A DNA stretch of 64,000 nucleotides, from NCBI RefSeq assembly GCF_014529945.1, contig NZ_JACVFB010000003.1:1240001-1304000 (forward strand), given 5' to 3'. Below, in pieces: positions 26,043 through 36,100 of the stretch. The notes beneath the pieces are model-generated. The model did not search any database, had not been told where the DNA came from, and saw only the letters and a program-made list of their open reading frames with translations. A program made the translations under genes and the position numbers. Each line of letters opens with the position of its first letter. Position 1 is the stretch's first letter. The stretch comes from Chitinophaga varians. GTDB lineage: Bacteria > Bacteroidota > Bacteroidia > Chitinophagales > Chitinophagaceae.

Positions 26043-26987
26043 ATGGAAAAAAAGAGAATCCTGATAGCCGGCGCCGCCGGCTTCCTGGGCTCGCATCTTT
26101 GCGACCGCTTCATTAAGGAAGGTTTTCATGTGATTGCCATGGACAACCTTCTTACCGGCAATATCAAAAATATTGAACACCTGTTCCCCCTACAGGACTT
26201 CGAATATTATCATCACGATGTAACCAAGTTTATCCACGTACCGGGTAAACTGGATTATATCCTTAACTTCGCTTCGCCAGCCAGCCCGATAGACTACCTG
26301 AAAATGCCGATCCAGACACTGAAGGTAGGATCGCTGGGGACACACAACCTGCTGGGACTGGCCAAGGAAAAGAAAGCCCGCATACTGGTAGCTTCCACTT
26401 CCGAAGTATATGGCGATCCTAACGTACATCCGCAAACGGAAGAATACTGGGGCAACGTAAACCCTGTAGGACCACGAGGCGTGTACGACGAAGCCAAAAG
26501 ATTCCTGGAATCTATTACCATGGCCTATCATAACTTCCATGGCGTAGAAACCCGGATCGTCCGTATCTTTAACACTTACGGCCCGCGCATGCGCCTCAAC
26601 GATGGCCGTGCATTACCGGCCTTTATGAGCCAGGCACTGAGCGGACAAGACCTGACTGTGTTCGGGGATGGTAAACAAACCCGTTCCTTCTGTTATGTAG
26701 ACGATCTCGTTGAAGGCATCTACCGCCTGCTGTTGAGCGACTATCATCTGCCAGTGAACATCGGCAATCCGGAAGAGATCACCCTCAACCAGTTTGCAGA
26801 GGAAATCCTTGCACTGACCGGTTCCAAACAGCAGATCGTTTATCATCCGTTGCCTAAAGATGATCCGAAACAACGACAGCCGGACATTACCAAGGCCCGT
26901 ACCCTCCTGGGATGGGAGCCTAAGGTAGGCAGACAGGAAGGGTTAAAGATCACCTACGAATATTTCAAACAAGCATTATTAAAATAG
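26043..26987 (+). CDS. UDP-glucuronate decarboxylase (UDP-xylose synthase type)
   Basis: A 314-residue short-chain dehydrogenase-fold enzyme. NAD motif ILIAGAAGFLGSHLCDRF, UXS-like ASTSEVYGDPNVHPQTEEYWG, and catalytic YDEAKRFLES (Y-x-x-x-K). It continues with FNTYGPRMRLNDGRALPAF. The HPQ-E-Y-WG-VNP-GPR signature is characteristic of UDP-xylose synthases rather than galactose epimerases. It follows ugd by 23 bp, giving a two-step route from UDP-glucose to UDP-xylose. Confidence 0.88.
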   Translation: MEKKRILIAGAAGFLGSHLCDRFIKEGFHVIAMDNLLTGNIKNIEHLFPLQDFEYYHHDVTKFIHVPGKLDYILNFASPASPIDYLKMPIQTLKVGSLGTHNLLGLAKEKKARILVASTSEVYGDPNVHPQTEEYWGNVNPVGPRGVYDEAKRFLESITMAYHNFHGVETRIVRIFNTYGPRMRLNDGRALPAFMSQALSGQDLTVFGDGKQTRSFCYVDDLVEGIYRLLLSDYHLPVNIGNPEEITLNQFAEEILALTGSKQQIVYHPLPKDDPKQRQPDITKARTLLGWEPKVGRQEGLKITYEYFKQALLK

Positions 26988-27008
26988 AAAACAACTATTA
27001 ACCATTCC

Positions 27009-28064
27009 ATGAAACGGAGAATACTTATTACAGGTGGGGCAGGCTTTATTGGTTCACACGTAGTCAGATTATTTGTCACCAAATACCCCGACTATCAGAT
27101 CGTGAACCTGGACGCACTGACCTATGCCGGTAACCTTGAAAACCTGCTGGATGTAAAAGATCTTCCAAATTATATTTTTGAAAAAGGAGATATTACAGAC
27201 GAAGCTTTCATCGATCAGCTTTTCGGAAAGTACCAGTTTGATGGCGTGATACATCTTGCTGCTGAAAGCCATGTGGACCGTTCTATTATGGATCCACTGG
27301 CTTTCATCAGGACCAACGTGCTGGGCACCGCTGTGTTACTCAACACCGCCCGCAAGTACTGGAAAGACAACATGGACAACAAACTGTTTTACCATGTGTC
27401 TACCGACGAAGTATATGGCTCACTTGGTGAAGAAGGTTTCTTCCATGAAACCACCGCTTACGACCCGCGTTCGCCGTATTCTGCTTCCAAGGCCAGCTCT
27501 GACCATTTTGTCATGGCTTATTACCATACTTACCATCTGCCGGCCATTATCTCCAACTGTTCCAACAACTACGGATCACACCATTTCCCGGAAAAACTGA
27601 TTCCGCTGGCGATCCATAATATCAAAAACAACAAGCCGGTACCTGTATATGGTAAAGGAGAGAACGTTCGTGACTGGCTGTATGTAAATGATCACGCCCG
27701 TGCCATCGATACCATCTTCCACAAAGGCAGAATTGGTGAAACCTACAACATCGGCGGTTTCAACGAATGGAAAAACATTGACCTGATACAGCTGCTGTGT
27801 CGCATCATGGACCAGAAACTGGGCCGCCCTGAAGGTACCTCTGCTCAGTTGATCACCTACGTAAAAGACCGCGCCGGACATGACCTGCGCTATGCGATAG
27901 ATGCCACCAAGCTGAACAAGGAACTGGGATGGGAACCCTCCCTCCAGTTTGAAGAAGGCCTGGAAAAAACAGTGGACTGGTATCTTGCCAATGAAGAGTG
28001 GTTACAACATGTCACCAGCGGCAATTACCAAAAATATTATCAGGAACAGTACCAAAAGCGATAA
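27009..28064 (+). CDS. rfbB: dTDP-glucose 4,6-dehydratase
   Basis: A 351-residue SDR enzyme of the dTDP-L-rhamnose pathway, forming dTDP-4-keto-6-deoxyglucose. It shows ILITGGAGFIGSHVVRLF, HLAAESHVDRSI, STDEVYGSLGEEGFF, catalytic YSASKASSDHF, and NCSNNYGSHHFPEKLIPLAI. The length is standard. It is in the same operon, 21 bp after the UDP-glucuronate decarboxylase. Confidence 0.95.
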   Translation: MKRRILITGGAGFIGSHVVRLFVTKYPDYQIVNLDALTYAGNLENLLDVKDLPNYIFEKGDITDEAFIDQLFGKYQFDGVIHLAAESHVDRSIMDPLAFIRTNVLGTAVLLNTARKYWKDNMDNKLFYHVSTDEVYGSLGEEGFFHETTAYDPRSPYSASKASSDHFVMAYYHTYHLPAIISNCSNNYGSHHFPEKLIPLAIHNIKNNKPVPVYGKGENVRDWLYVNDHARAIDTIFHKGRIGETYNIGGFNEWKNIDLIQLLCRIMDQKLGRPEGTSAQLITYVKDRAGHDLRYAIDATKLNKELGWEPSLQFEEGLEKTVDWYLANEEWLQHVTSGNYQKYYQEQYQKR

Positions 28065-28072
28065 ATATAGTT

Positions 28073-28627
28073 ATGCCTTTTACAGAAACCGGGTTTCCCG
28101 GGTTAATCATATATGAGCCAACTGTCTTCGGAGACCACCGTGGATATTTTTTCGAGAGCTACAATGCCAATACGTTCCTGGCTGCCGGCATAGAATACAA
28201 CTTTGTTCAGGACAACCAGGCTCGCTCCTCCTACGGTGTGCTGAGAGGCCTGCACTATCAGCTGGAACCTTATGCACAAACCAAACTGATCAGAGTATTG
28301 GAAGGTGCCATCGTAGATGCAGTAGTGGATCTTCGTGAAGGATCACCTACCTACGGTAAATCCTATACGATAACACTCACTGCAGAAAATAAAAAACAGT
28401 TGCTGGTCCCTAAAGGATTTGCACACGGCTATGCCGTTATCAGCGAAACCGCCGAAGTGATGTATAAATGTGATAATTTCTATCACAAAGGCAGTGAAGG
28501 CGGAATTATCTTTAATGATCCGGCACTGGACATCGATTGGGGCATTGACCTTCAGCATGCGCTGGTGTCAGAAAAAGATCTTGTGCTGCCCAAACTGGCA
28601 GAGGTGACCCATAATTTTGTCTTTTAA
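28073..28627 (+). CDS. rfbC: dTDP-4-dehydrorhamnose 3,5-epimerase
   Basis: A 184-residue cupin epimerase. It contains YFFESYNANTFLAAGIEYNF, QDNQARSSYGVLRGLHYQ (catalytic His), the DAVVDLREGSPTYGK strand, and FAHGYAVISETAEVMYKC. The ATG at 28073 is chosen; the open frame runs upstream into rfbB, but those residues do not resemble the family. It is 8 bp after rfbB. Confidence 0.94.
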   Translation: MPFTETGFPGLIIYEPTVFGDHRGYFFESYNANTFLAAGIEYNFVQDNQARSSYGVLRGLHYQLEPYAQTKLIRVLEGAIVDAVVDLREGSPTYGKSYTITLTAENKKQLLVPKGFAHGYAVISETAEVMYKCDNFYHKGSEGGIIFNDPALDIDWGIDLQHALVSEKDLVLPKLAEVTHNFVF

Positions 28628-28642
28628 CAGCAGCTATTTGTC

Positions 28643-29509
28643 ATGAAAAACATTCTTATTACCGGCGGAAACGGCCAGCTGGGGCAGTCCCTGAAAAAAG
28701 TGTCTGCAGCCTATCCACAGTTCAACCTGCTCTTTACCGATGCCAGTGAACTGGATATCACCAGTGCCGACTCACTGGCCGCTTATTTCAGTGCCAACCA
28801 GATAGATGCCTGTATTAACTGTGCCGCCTATACGGCGGTAGACAAAGCAGAAGCGGATGAAGAAAATGCGTTTCTGCTCAACTTCCAGGCTGTTTTATCC
28901 CTGGCCGAAATATGCGCACAGCATAACACACAGCTGATACACATCTCCACCGATTATGTGTTCAACGGCAAACAGAACGTGCCTTATACCGAGGAAGACG
29001 ATACCGATCCGCAGAGCATCTACGGCGCGTCCAAACTGCGCGGAGAAGCAGCGGCCACCGGATACAACCCCGATACCATCGTGGTGCGTACTTCCTGGCT
29101 GTATTCCGAGTATGCGGTCAACTTCGTGAAACGCATGCAGGAACTGATGCGGGAAAGAGAAGAACTCAGCGTGGTGTTTGATCAGGCGGGCACCCCTACC
29201 TATGCAGGCGACCTCGCTGCTGCCTTGCTGGAGATGCTGCAATACAAGGCTGATCATCCCGAAGCAGCGCTGGGCGGCGTTTATCACTATAGCAACGAAG
29301 GCGTGACCAGCTGGTACGATTTTGCCGTGACGATCAAAGAACTCACCGCAGCGACCACGAAGGTGTTGCCGGTTACTTCCGATAAATACAAGACAGCTGC
29401 TGCAAGACCTGCCTATAGCGTCCTGAATAAAGAAAAAATAAAAACCACCTTTGGTATACACATTCCCTACTGGCGAGACAGTCTGGTGAAATGCCTCCAA
29501 AGGATGTAA
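28643..29509 (+). CDS. rfbD: dTDP-4-dehydrorhamnose reductase
   Basis: A 288-residue SDR enzyme that completes dTDP-L-rhamnose. NAD(P) motif ILITGGNGQLGQSLKKV, CINCAAYTAVDKAEADEENAF, HISTDYVFNGKQNVPYTEED, and catalytic YGASKLRGE. It is last in the operon and closed by a terminator. The rfbA thymidylyltransferase needed to make dTDP-glucose is not in the window. Confidence 0.94.
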   Translation: MKNILITGGNGQLGQSLKKVSAAYPQFNLLFTDASELDITSADSLAAYFSANQIDACINCAAYTAVDKAEADEENAFLLNFQAVLSLAEICAQHNTQLIHISTDYVFNGKQNVPYTEEDDTDPQSIYGASKLRGEAAATGYNPDTIVVRTSWLYSEYAVNFVKRMQELMREREELSVVFDQAGTPTYAGDLAAALLEMLQYKADHPEAALGGVYHYSNEGVTSWYDFAVTIKELTAATTKVLPVTSDKYKTAAARPAYSVLNKEKIKTTFGIHIPYWRDSLVKCLQRM

Positions 29510-29514
29510 ATAAA

Positions 29515-29544
29515 AAACGGCCTTGTAGTGATACAAGGCCGTTT
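29515..29544. terminator. Bidirectional intrinsic terminator
   Basis: A 13-bp perfect stem AAACGGCCTTGTA / TACAAGGCCGTTT with a GTGA loop between convergent rfbD and the TapB-like gene. Confidence 0.85.
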
Positions 29545-29575
29545 CATGTAGGAATTTTTTGATTTACGGATTTTA

Positions 29576-30271
29576 TTATTTTTTGAAGCTGGTGATCATC
29601 GTTGAACCCGCCTCTTTTCCTTCCTTATAAGATACTGTCTTCACCATGCCGAATCCCGGCGCAAACCATTCGGTTGCGGTAAGGTCTATAGGCACCGTAT
29701 TTCCCATCATCTGCATTTTAAACGACAGGTTATAATTGATTTTATAACAGTTCCAGGTGCCGGCAGGTGTGGTGACTTTCTCTTTCCCCACTACTTTCCG
29801 GTTGTTCACTGTATAAGCGATGCCGATCTCCATGCCGCCCATATTACCGGCCATCTCAAACGTGCCCCCTTTCAGGTCCTGTCCTACCTGCATATTAGCC
29901 GGATAGTTCAGGAAGGCATTGGTGGTTTTAGCTTCCATTTTCAGGTCTTTCAGCTGGGAGAAAGAAGGCATGCCTACTTTCATGTCCAGCGCAATCCCGT
30001 CACCACTGCATTTGAAGGTGCCCTGGCTGGTGGTGATCATATTCTCGGTCTTATCATATACCGTTGCCGTAAAATTGGAGGTGGTGCCGGTGGCCTCCTT
30101 GTGCACATTATTTACTTTGTAAATGGTTTTGCCAACCGGGGCATTGCTCCCGTCATACATGGTCATTTCCACCTGCGCATTGTTGAGCAGGTAGTAATAA
30201 CCGGCACAATCCTGCGCTGATAATGATCCGGCCAATAGTAACATCAGGATAAAACACCATCCTTTTTTCAT
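29576..30271 (-). CDS. Secreted TapB/DUF3108-like protein
   Basis: A 231-residue exported protein with signal peptide MKKGWCFILMLLLAGSLSAQ (cleavage after SAQ region). The mature protein is beta-rich and resembles the DUF3108/TapB-like families of Bacteroidota, for example VVGKEKVTTPAGTWNCYKINY and a C-terminal ATEWFAPGFGMVKTVSY. These are thought to be periplasmic beta-barrel-like or lipid-binding-fold proteins; function unknown. It is a single gene; no association with neighbours is evident. Confidence 0.7.
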   Translation of the reverse strand: MKKGWCFILMLLLAGSLSAQDCAGYYYLLNNAQVEMTMYDGSNAPVGKTIYKVNNVHKEATGTTSNFTATVYDKTENMITTSQGTFKCSGDGIALDMKVGMPSFSQLKDLKMEAKTTNAFLNYPANMQVGQDLKGGTFEMAGNMGGMEIGIAYTVNNRKVVGKEKVTTPAGTWNCYKINYNLSFKMQMMGNTVPIDLTATEWFAPGFGMVKTVSYKEGKEAGSTMITSFKK

Positions 30272-30424
30272 AACAGATAAATTTTGGAGATAATATATAA
30301 CAGGGTGTATAAATACGATTGTGGTCCGCCAGGTCGTGGCTTCCGGTTAAAAATAAGGCATTTCTGTAAGCTGCCGAAAAAACAGTGCTTTACAGCTTAT
30401 CTCCCCTGTTCAGACATTTTTGTG

Positions 30425-30432
30425 TAGGTTTG
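30425..30432 (+). promoter_or_regulatory. -7 box for tyrS
   Basis: TAGGTTTG, a perfect TAnnTTTG match, 19 bp upstream of the tyrS ATG. No convincing -33. Confidence 0.45.
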
Positions 30433-30451
30433 CAAAAATTGTTATTGAATC

Positions 30452-31732
30452 ATGAATCTGATAGAAGAACTGCGCTGGCGGGGTATGCTACAGGATATGA
30501 TGCCTGGCACGGAAGAGCAACTGCAAAAGGAGATGACCACTGCTTACATTGGTTTTGATCCTACTGCAGAGTCATTGCACATCGGTAGCCTGGTACCCAT
30601 CCTGTTGCTGGTGCACCTGCAAAAGGCAGGACATAAGCCCCTGGCGTTAGTAGGTGGCGCTACCGGTATGGTGGGCGACCCCTCATTCAAGGCAGAAGAA
30701 AGGAAGATGCTCGACGACGAAACCCTCCGGAAAAATGTGGACGGTATCAGGAAACAGCTGGAGCGCTTCCTGGACTTTGATCCTGCCAAACCTAATGCGG
30801 CGGAAATGGTGAATAACTATGATTGGTTTCAGCACATTTCCTTCCTCGACTTTATCCGCGATACGGGTAAGCACATCACCGTTAACTATATGATGGCCAA
30901 AGATTCTGTGAAAAAAAGAATCGAAGGAGATAGCGGGATGTCTTTCACCGAATTTACCTATCAGCTCATTCAGGGATACGACTTCTTTCACCTGTATACC
31001 GCCAAAAACTGTAAACTGCAGATGGGCGGCTCCGATCAATGGGGCAATATCGTGACCGGCACGGAACTGATCCGCCGTAAGGCACAAGGCCAGGCCTTCG
31101 CCTTCACCTGCCCGCTGATCAAAAAAGCGGACGGCACCAAATTCGGTAAAACAGAACAAGGCACCGTATGGCTGGACCCGAAAAGGACGTCCCCTTACGC
31201 GTTTTACCAGTTCTGGTTCAACACCAGCGATATAGATGCCGAAAGCTATATCAAAATCTTCACCTTCCTCGAAAAAGAAGAAGTGGACGCGTTGATTGAA
31301 GAACACAGACAAGATACGGGTAAACGTATTCTACAAAGAAGGCTCGCACAGGAAGTGACCACCTTCATCCACGGTGAAGAAGCCTATAATGGCGCAGTGG
31401 AAACATCTTCTATCCTGTATAACAAAAACACGGCAGAAGCACTGCTGGCTTTATCGGAAGAAGATCTGGTTGATATCACCTCTAAACTTCCCCAGCACGA
31501 AATTGCCAAAACCGATCTGGAAGCTGGTAAAGACATCGTTAGTTTCCTCGCGGAAACAGGTATTTTCCCCAGCAAGGGAGAAGCCCGTAAAACCGTGCAG
31601 GGCGGCGGTGTGAGTGTCAACAAAGTAAAAGTCCCCGGCATCGACATGGTGATCAACACCAGCTCCCTGCTCAGGGATAAATATATCCTGCTCCAGAAAG
31701 GGAAGAACTATTTCCTCGTGAAAGCAGTGTAA
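30452..31732 (+). CDS. tyrS: Tyrosyl-tRNA synthetase
   Basis: A 426-residue class I aminoacyl-tRNA synthetase. HIGH-type motif in FDPTAESLHIGSLVP, tyrosine pocket QGYDFFHLY and QMGGSDQWGNIVTGTEL, KMSKS-equivalent KFGKTEQGT, and a C-terminal S4 RNA-binding domain (VQGGGVSVNKVKV). The length is standard. It is monocistronic, with a promoter box upstream and a terminator downstream. Confidence 0.96.
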   Translation: MNLIEELRWRGMLQDMMPGTEEQLQKEMTTAYIGFDPTAESLHIGSLVPILLLVHLQKAGHKPLALVGGATGMVGDPSFKAEERKMLDDETLRKNVDGIRKQLERFLDFDPAKPNAAEMVNNYDWFQHISFLDFIRDTGKHITVNYMMAKDSVKKRIEGDSGMSFTEFTYQLIQGYDFFHLYTAKNCKLQMGGSDQWGNIVTGTELIRRKAQGQAFAFTCPLIKKADGTKFGKTEQGTVWLDPKRTSPYAFYQFWFNTSDIDAESYIKIFTFLEKEEVDALIEEHRQDTGKRILQRRLAQEVTTFIHGEEAYNGAVETSSILYNKNTAEALLALSEEDLVDITSKLPQHEIAKTDLEAGKDIVSFLAETGIFPSKGEARKTVQGGGVSVNKVKVPGIDMVINTSSLLRDKYILLQKGKNYFLVKAV

Positions 31733-31750
31733 TCAAAATACTACCGCAAT

Positions 31751-31787
31751 AAAAAAGGGAAGATCATCCTTGATCTTCCCTTTTTTT
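31751..31787. terminator. Bidirectional intrinsic terminator
   Basis: Stem GGGAAGATCA / TGATCTTCCC with TCCT loop, flanked by A6 and T7, between convergent tyrS and the amidohydrolase gene. Confidence 0.88.
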
Positions 31788-31805
31788 ATGTTGATACCAA
31801 TAATA

Positions 31806-33098
31806 TTATTTGATACCGTATTTCTGTTGATATTTTTCATACAGCTGATGCTGTTTGTTGTCCAAGTTCACTTCCCGGCCCTGAATAAAAGCACGGGTGA
31901 TCACGCTGGACTTCATATCCAGCATATCGCCGGTACTAACAGCAATATTGGCATCTTTACCGGCTTCCAGTGAACCGGTAATTTTATCAACGCCCAGTAT
32001 TTTAGCGGCATTCAGTGTCACTGCGGACAGTGCCTCTTCGCGGCTCAGGCCGAAAGCGCTGGCTGTACCGGCTTCAAAGCCGAGGTTGCGCTGTTGCCAG
32101 AAACCTTCATTGCTCAGGCAGAACAACACACCCGCTTTCTGCAGCTGGGCGGCTGTTTTATAGGGCTGGTCAATATCATCGTCCTGTGTCAGTGGCAAAC
32201 TATGCGGCTGGGTGAGCACTACCGCGATGTTGTTTTGTTTCAGGAGATCTGCTATCTGCCAGGAGTCGGCGCCGCCAACGATGACCACGTCCACATTAAA
32301 CTCTTTGGCAAAATCAATGGCGATCAGCATTTCCTTTACCAGCTCGCAGTGGATGAACAGTTTCTGTTCACGGTTGAACAGCTTGCGCATCGATTCAAAT
32401 TTGATATTGGTAGCAGCATGTTTGTTTTCCTGCAGGTAGGCTTTCGCCTCCCGGAAAAACACCCTCACTGTTTCAATTTTCTCCTGGCCTTCCTTTACCG
32501 GGTCTTTCGCCTGCGGGCCTCTGGGACCGCGGCCGGAGCCGATGCTCACCAGGCGGGGCATAAAGAAATGGAGCGCATTATCTGTTTTATAAGCGGCATC
32601 TTCCCAGTTCCACGCATCCAGCTGCACCACTGAGGAGGTACCGCTGACGATACCGCCTTCGGGTGTTACCTGTGCCAGCAGGATACCGTTGGACCGCAGC
32701 GTGTTGATCACCTTGGAATCGGTATTATAAGAGATGATGGAGCGGATGGAAGGGTTGATCTCCCCTACTTCCCGCTCATCGATGGTAGCTCTCACGCTTT
32801 CAAATTCCACCAGCCCCAGTTTGGTGTCCGGCGCAATGATGCCGGGATACACATGCTGTCCTTTCATATCCAGTACGGTAGCGTCGCCGGAGGCAGACAC
32901 GCTGGGGCCGACAGCTGTTATTTTCCCTTTGGCAAAAGCGATGGTACCGTTTTCGATCACCTGGCCGTTGCCAACATGGATAACAGCGTTGGTAAGATAT
33001 ACCGGCTTGTCCTGCGGGCGGGCCGGCAAAATGGTCTCCTGCGCATAGGCGGAACTTACGCCAAAAGCCAGGGCCAGTAGATATATGCTTCTTTTCAT
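31806..33098 (-). CDS. Secreted amidohydrolase-fold protein lacking the metal motif
   Basis: A 430-residue exported protein (signal peptide MKRSIYLLALAFGVSSAYA) with the amidohydrolase composite fold: N-terminal beta-sandwich (VIHVGNGQVIENGTIAFAKGKITAVG) and C-terminal GSLEAGKDANIAV. Where active members have PGLID-H-x-H this one reads YPGIIAPDTKLG, and the usual late Asp (GTDS-like) is replaced by LSNEG. One His (LFIHCELV) remains. A binuclear metal centre is therefore unlikely and the protein may be a pseudoenzyme. It is 14 bp after the 1021-aa amidohydrolase, so they are co-expressed and may form a complex. Confidence 0.82.
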   Translation of the reverse strand: MKRSIYLLALAFGVSSAYAQETILPARPQDKPVYLTNAVIHVGNGQVIENGTIAFAKGKITAVGPSVSASGDATVLDMKGQHVYPGIIAPDTKLGLVEFESVRATIDEREVGEINPSIRSIISYNTDSKVINTLRSNGILLAQVTPEGGIVSGTSSVVQLDAWNWEDAAYKTDNALHFFMPRLVSIGSGRGPRGPQAKDPVKEGQEKIETVRVFFREAKAYLQENKHAATNIKFESMRKLFNREQKLFIHCELVKEMLIAIDFAKEFNVDVVIVGGADSWQIADLLKQNNIAVVLTQPHSLPLTQDDDIDQPYKTAAQLQKAGVLFCLSNEGFWQQRNLGFEAGTASAFGLSREEALSAVTLNAAKILGVDKITGSLEAGKDANIAVSTGDMLDMKSSVITRAFIQGREVNLDNKQHQLYEKYQQKYGIK

Positions 33099-33112
33099 GA
33101 TGTTTCAGTTTT

Positions 33113-36100
33113 TTAGAACCCGGCGCCGGTAGTTAATCCGAGGCCTTCCTGATGACCAGCGTGTAAATCTTCGCAGTGGTACATTTCATCCGGTGTGAAA
33201 GCGGCTTTCTGTGTAGGCGTGCCTTTTTTCTTTTCGCCCAGCAGTTTTTGCACGAGGCGGTTGCGCTCTGCAGCGATGCGCTGGCGCAGCTGCAGGTCAT
33301 AGTCGCGGTCAAATTCCACGATACCGTCCACGATTGTTTTTTCTGCTTTGGCGTAGATGCTCAGCGGATTGTCGCTCCACAGCACCAGGTCAGCATCTTT
33401 CCCTACTTTGACACTGCCCATGCGGTTATCTACATGCAGCAGGCGTGCGGGGTTGAGCGTCACCATTTTGAGGGCTTCTTCTTCCGGCACACCACCATAT
33501 TTCACGATCTTGCCGGCTTCCTGGTTCAGGCGGCGGGCCATCTCCGCATCATCAGAGTTGATGGCGGTGACTACGCCCACTTTATGCATGATGGCAGCAT
33601 TGTACGGGATCGCGTCCTGTACTTCCATTTTGTAGGCCCACCAATCGGCGAAAGTACCGGCGCCGGCGCCATGGGCTTTCATTTTATCCGCCACTTTATA
33701 CCCTTCGAGGATGTGAGTGAAAGTGTTGACACGGAAATGGAAGCTGTCGGCCACATGCATCAGCATATTGATTTCGCTCTGTACGTAAGAGTGACAGGTA
33801 ATAAAACGTTTGGCCTGGAGGATCTCCAGGAGCGCATCCAGCTCCAGGTCGCGCCGTTTGCCGGCACCCTGCTTTTCGTAGTCACGGGCACGGGTAAACG
33901 CATCTACATATACCTGCTCCACGCCCATTCTGGTTTGCGGAAAGCGGACGGTGTTGCGTTCGCCCCAGTTGGACTGCTTCACGTTTTCACCCAGTGCGAA
34001 TTTGATGAAGGGGTCCCAGTTGGTTACCTTCAATCCTTCCGCATCCTGGCCCCAGCGCAGTTTAATGAGCTGTGACTGTCCGCCGATGGGGTTGGCGCTG
34101 CCATGCAGCAGATGGGAGGCGGTAACGCCGCCGCTCAGCTGGCGGTAGATATTCACATCATCGGGATTAAGCACATCGCCGATACGCACTTCAGCGGTAA
34201 CAGCCTGTGAAGATTCATTCACCCCGTTGGAGATAGCGATGTGGGAGTGTTCATCGATGATGCCGGCCGACAGGTGCTTGCCCGTACCGTCAATGACGCG
34301 GGCGTTGCCGGCAGACAGGTTTTTACCGATCTGTGCGATTTTACCACCGCGTACCAGTACGTCGGTATTTTCCAGTTTACCATCTTTTTCGTTGGTCCAT
34401 ACCGTCGCATTTTTGATGAGGATATCCTGCTGTTGCGGCAGTTTATCCCAACCATAACCGCTAAACGGATAATACGGCTGGCCTACGTCCACAGGGTTGC
34501 TTCTCCAGGTGGAATCGCTTTTGGCGGGGGCCGTACGGGCAAACACGGCGTTCCATCTTACAGTGGTGCCGCTGGTGTCCACACCGGTGCCTGACCAGCT
34601 GCTTTCACCGATCAGGCCACTGAGCCTAACGCTGCTACGGCCATTTTTGGTAAGCGGCAGCGACAGGGTCACTAACTTCCCATTCACATCAATGCGGCCG
34701 GGGATGGTATCTTTCTGCAATACCGCCACCAAAGGTGCGGTGGCAGTGCCTTTTACATCCACGGTGATGCTATTGCCGGGAGAAAGGGTAACGGTATAGA
34801 TACCACGGATATCGTTCCATCCGTCTTGTTTTACGAGGTAGCGGTTGCCCTGTACCCAGTTCTGAAGGATGATGGTATTTTCTTTGAACACCGGACCGGA
34901 AGTAATAAGGAAGTTGGCCAGTTTACCTGCTTCGAGGCTGCCTACTTTATCATACACTTTCAGGGTGTTGGCAGGTGTTTTGGTGAGTGCGTCGAGGGCT
35001 TTCTGTTCACTCAAACCATATTCGATGGCTTTGCGTACGCTGCTCAGGAATGACTTCACGTCTTTCAGATCGGCAGCCGTGAGGCAGAACGGGATATTGG
35101 CTTTCTCAAAAGCGGCCGGCTGTGAGGGCGCCATCTCCCAGTGTTTCATCTCCGTCAGGGATACAAAACGGGTATCATTGGGATCTTCCACATCGATAGC
35201 GCCGGGGAAGTTAAGCGACAGGATAAAAGTAGCCTTGGTAGCCGCAATTTCGGAGATACGCTGATATTCGTTGCCACCAGCTTTGATGATATACTGTACG
35301 CCAAATTCATCGCCTATTTTGTCTGCCCGAAGGGCGTCCCATTTATCTTTCACTTCAAAGATCTGGGGCAGCTGTTGATTGGCGTTCCAGGCCTGGAGGC
35401 TGAGGTTCACCCCTTCTTTGGCGGGTTGTGACTTATACCATTGCGCATCGAGGTAAGTCTGGCGCAGCAGGGCGATATAACCCATTTGTGAGTTGGGATA
35501 GTTCTGGGTGGAACTGCCTTTATCGAAAGAGTAACCCGCAGCCACTTTCTCGCGAACGATCACTTTGTTTTCTTTGTCGCCCGCGAGCGTCACCAGTGCG
35601 GCAGTACCGCGGGCCACGCCGTCCATTTGCTGGGTAGCGACGGTGCCGAAGCCGGCTTCGCGCAGGGTAGCCGCTTTGGACTCATCGGTGCTGAACTGGT
35701 CTACCGCATTGATCTCACTCCTGATGGCCTGATTCCAGCCATAAGCACCTTTGGTGTTGGAGAGGAACTGTGGTGGCGCATTCCAGCCGCCGCCAGGGCG
35801 TTTTGCTTCAGCCTGGCCATAGCTGCTGAAGATGTCCACAAAAGAAGGATAGATAAACTTCCCATTGCAATCCACCACCACCGCGTCTTTAGGGATGGCA
35901 GCACCGGGACCGGCATCTATGATTTTGCCGTCACGGATCACCAGCGTAGCGTTGCGGAGGGTTGTTTGCGCATCTTTAACGATGGTAGCGTGGGTGAAAG
36001 CGAAACACCTTTCTTTAGGGTCCGCAATTCCGTTCACCGGAAAGGTCTCCTGTGCATGGGCATAGGAGCCTGCCAACAGTAGCGAGAACACCAACAGCTT

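Noticed and set aside
23573..29509. Complete O-antigen or capsule cluster
   Set aside because: No glycosyltransferase, flippase or polymerase gene is present; only precursor synthesis is supported.
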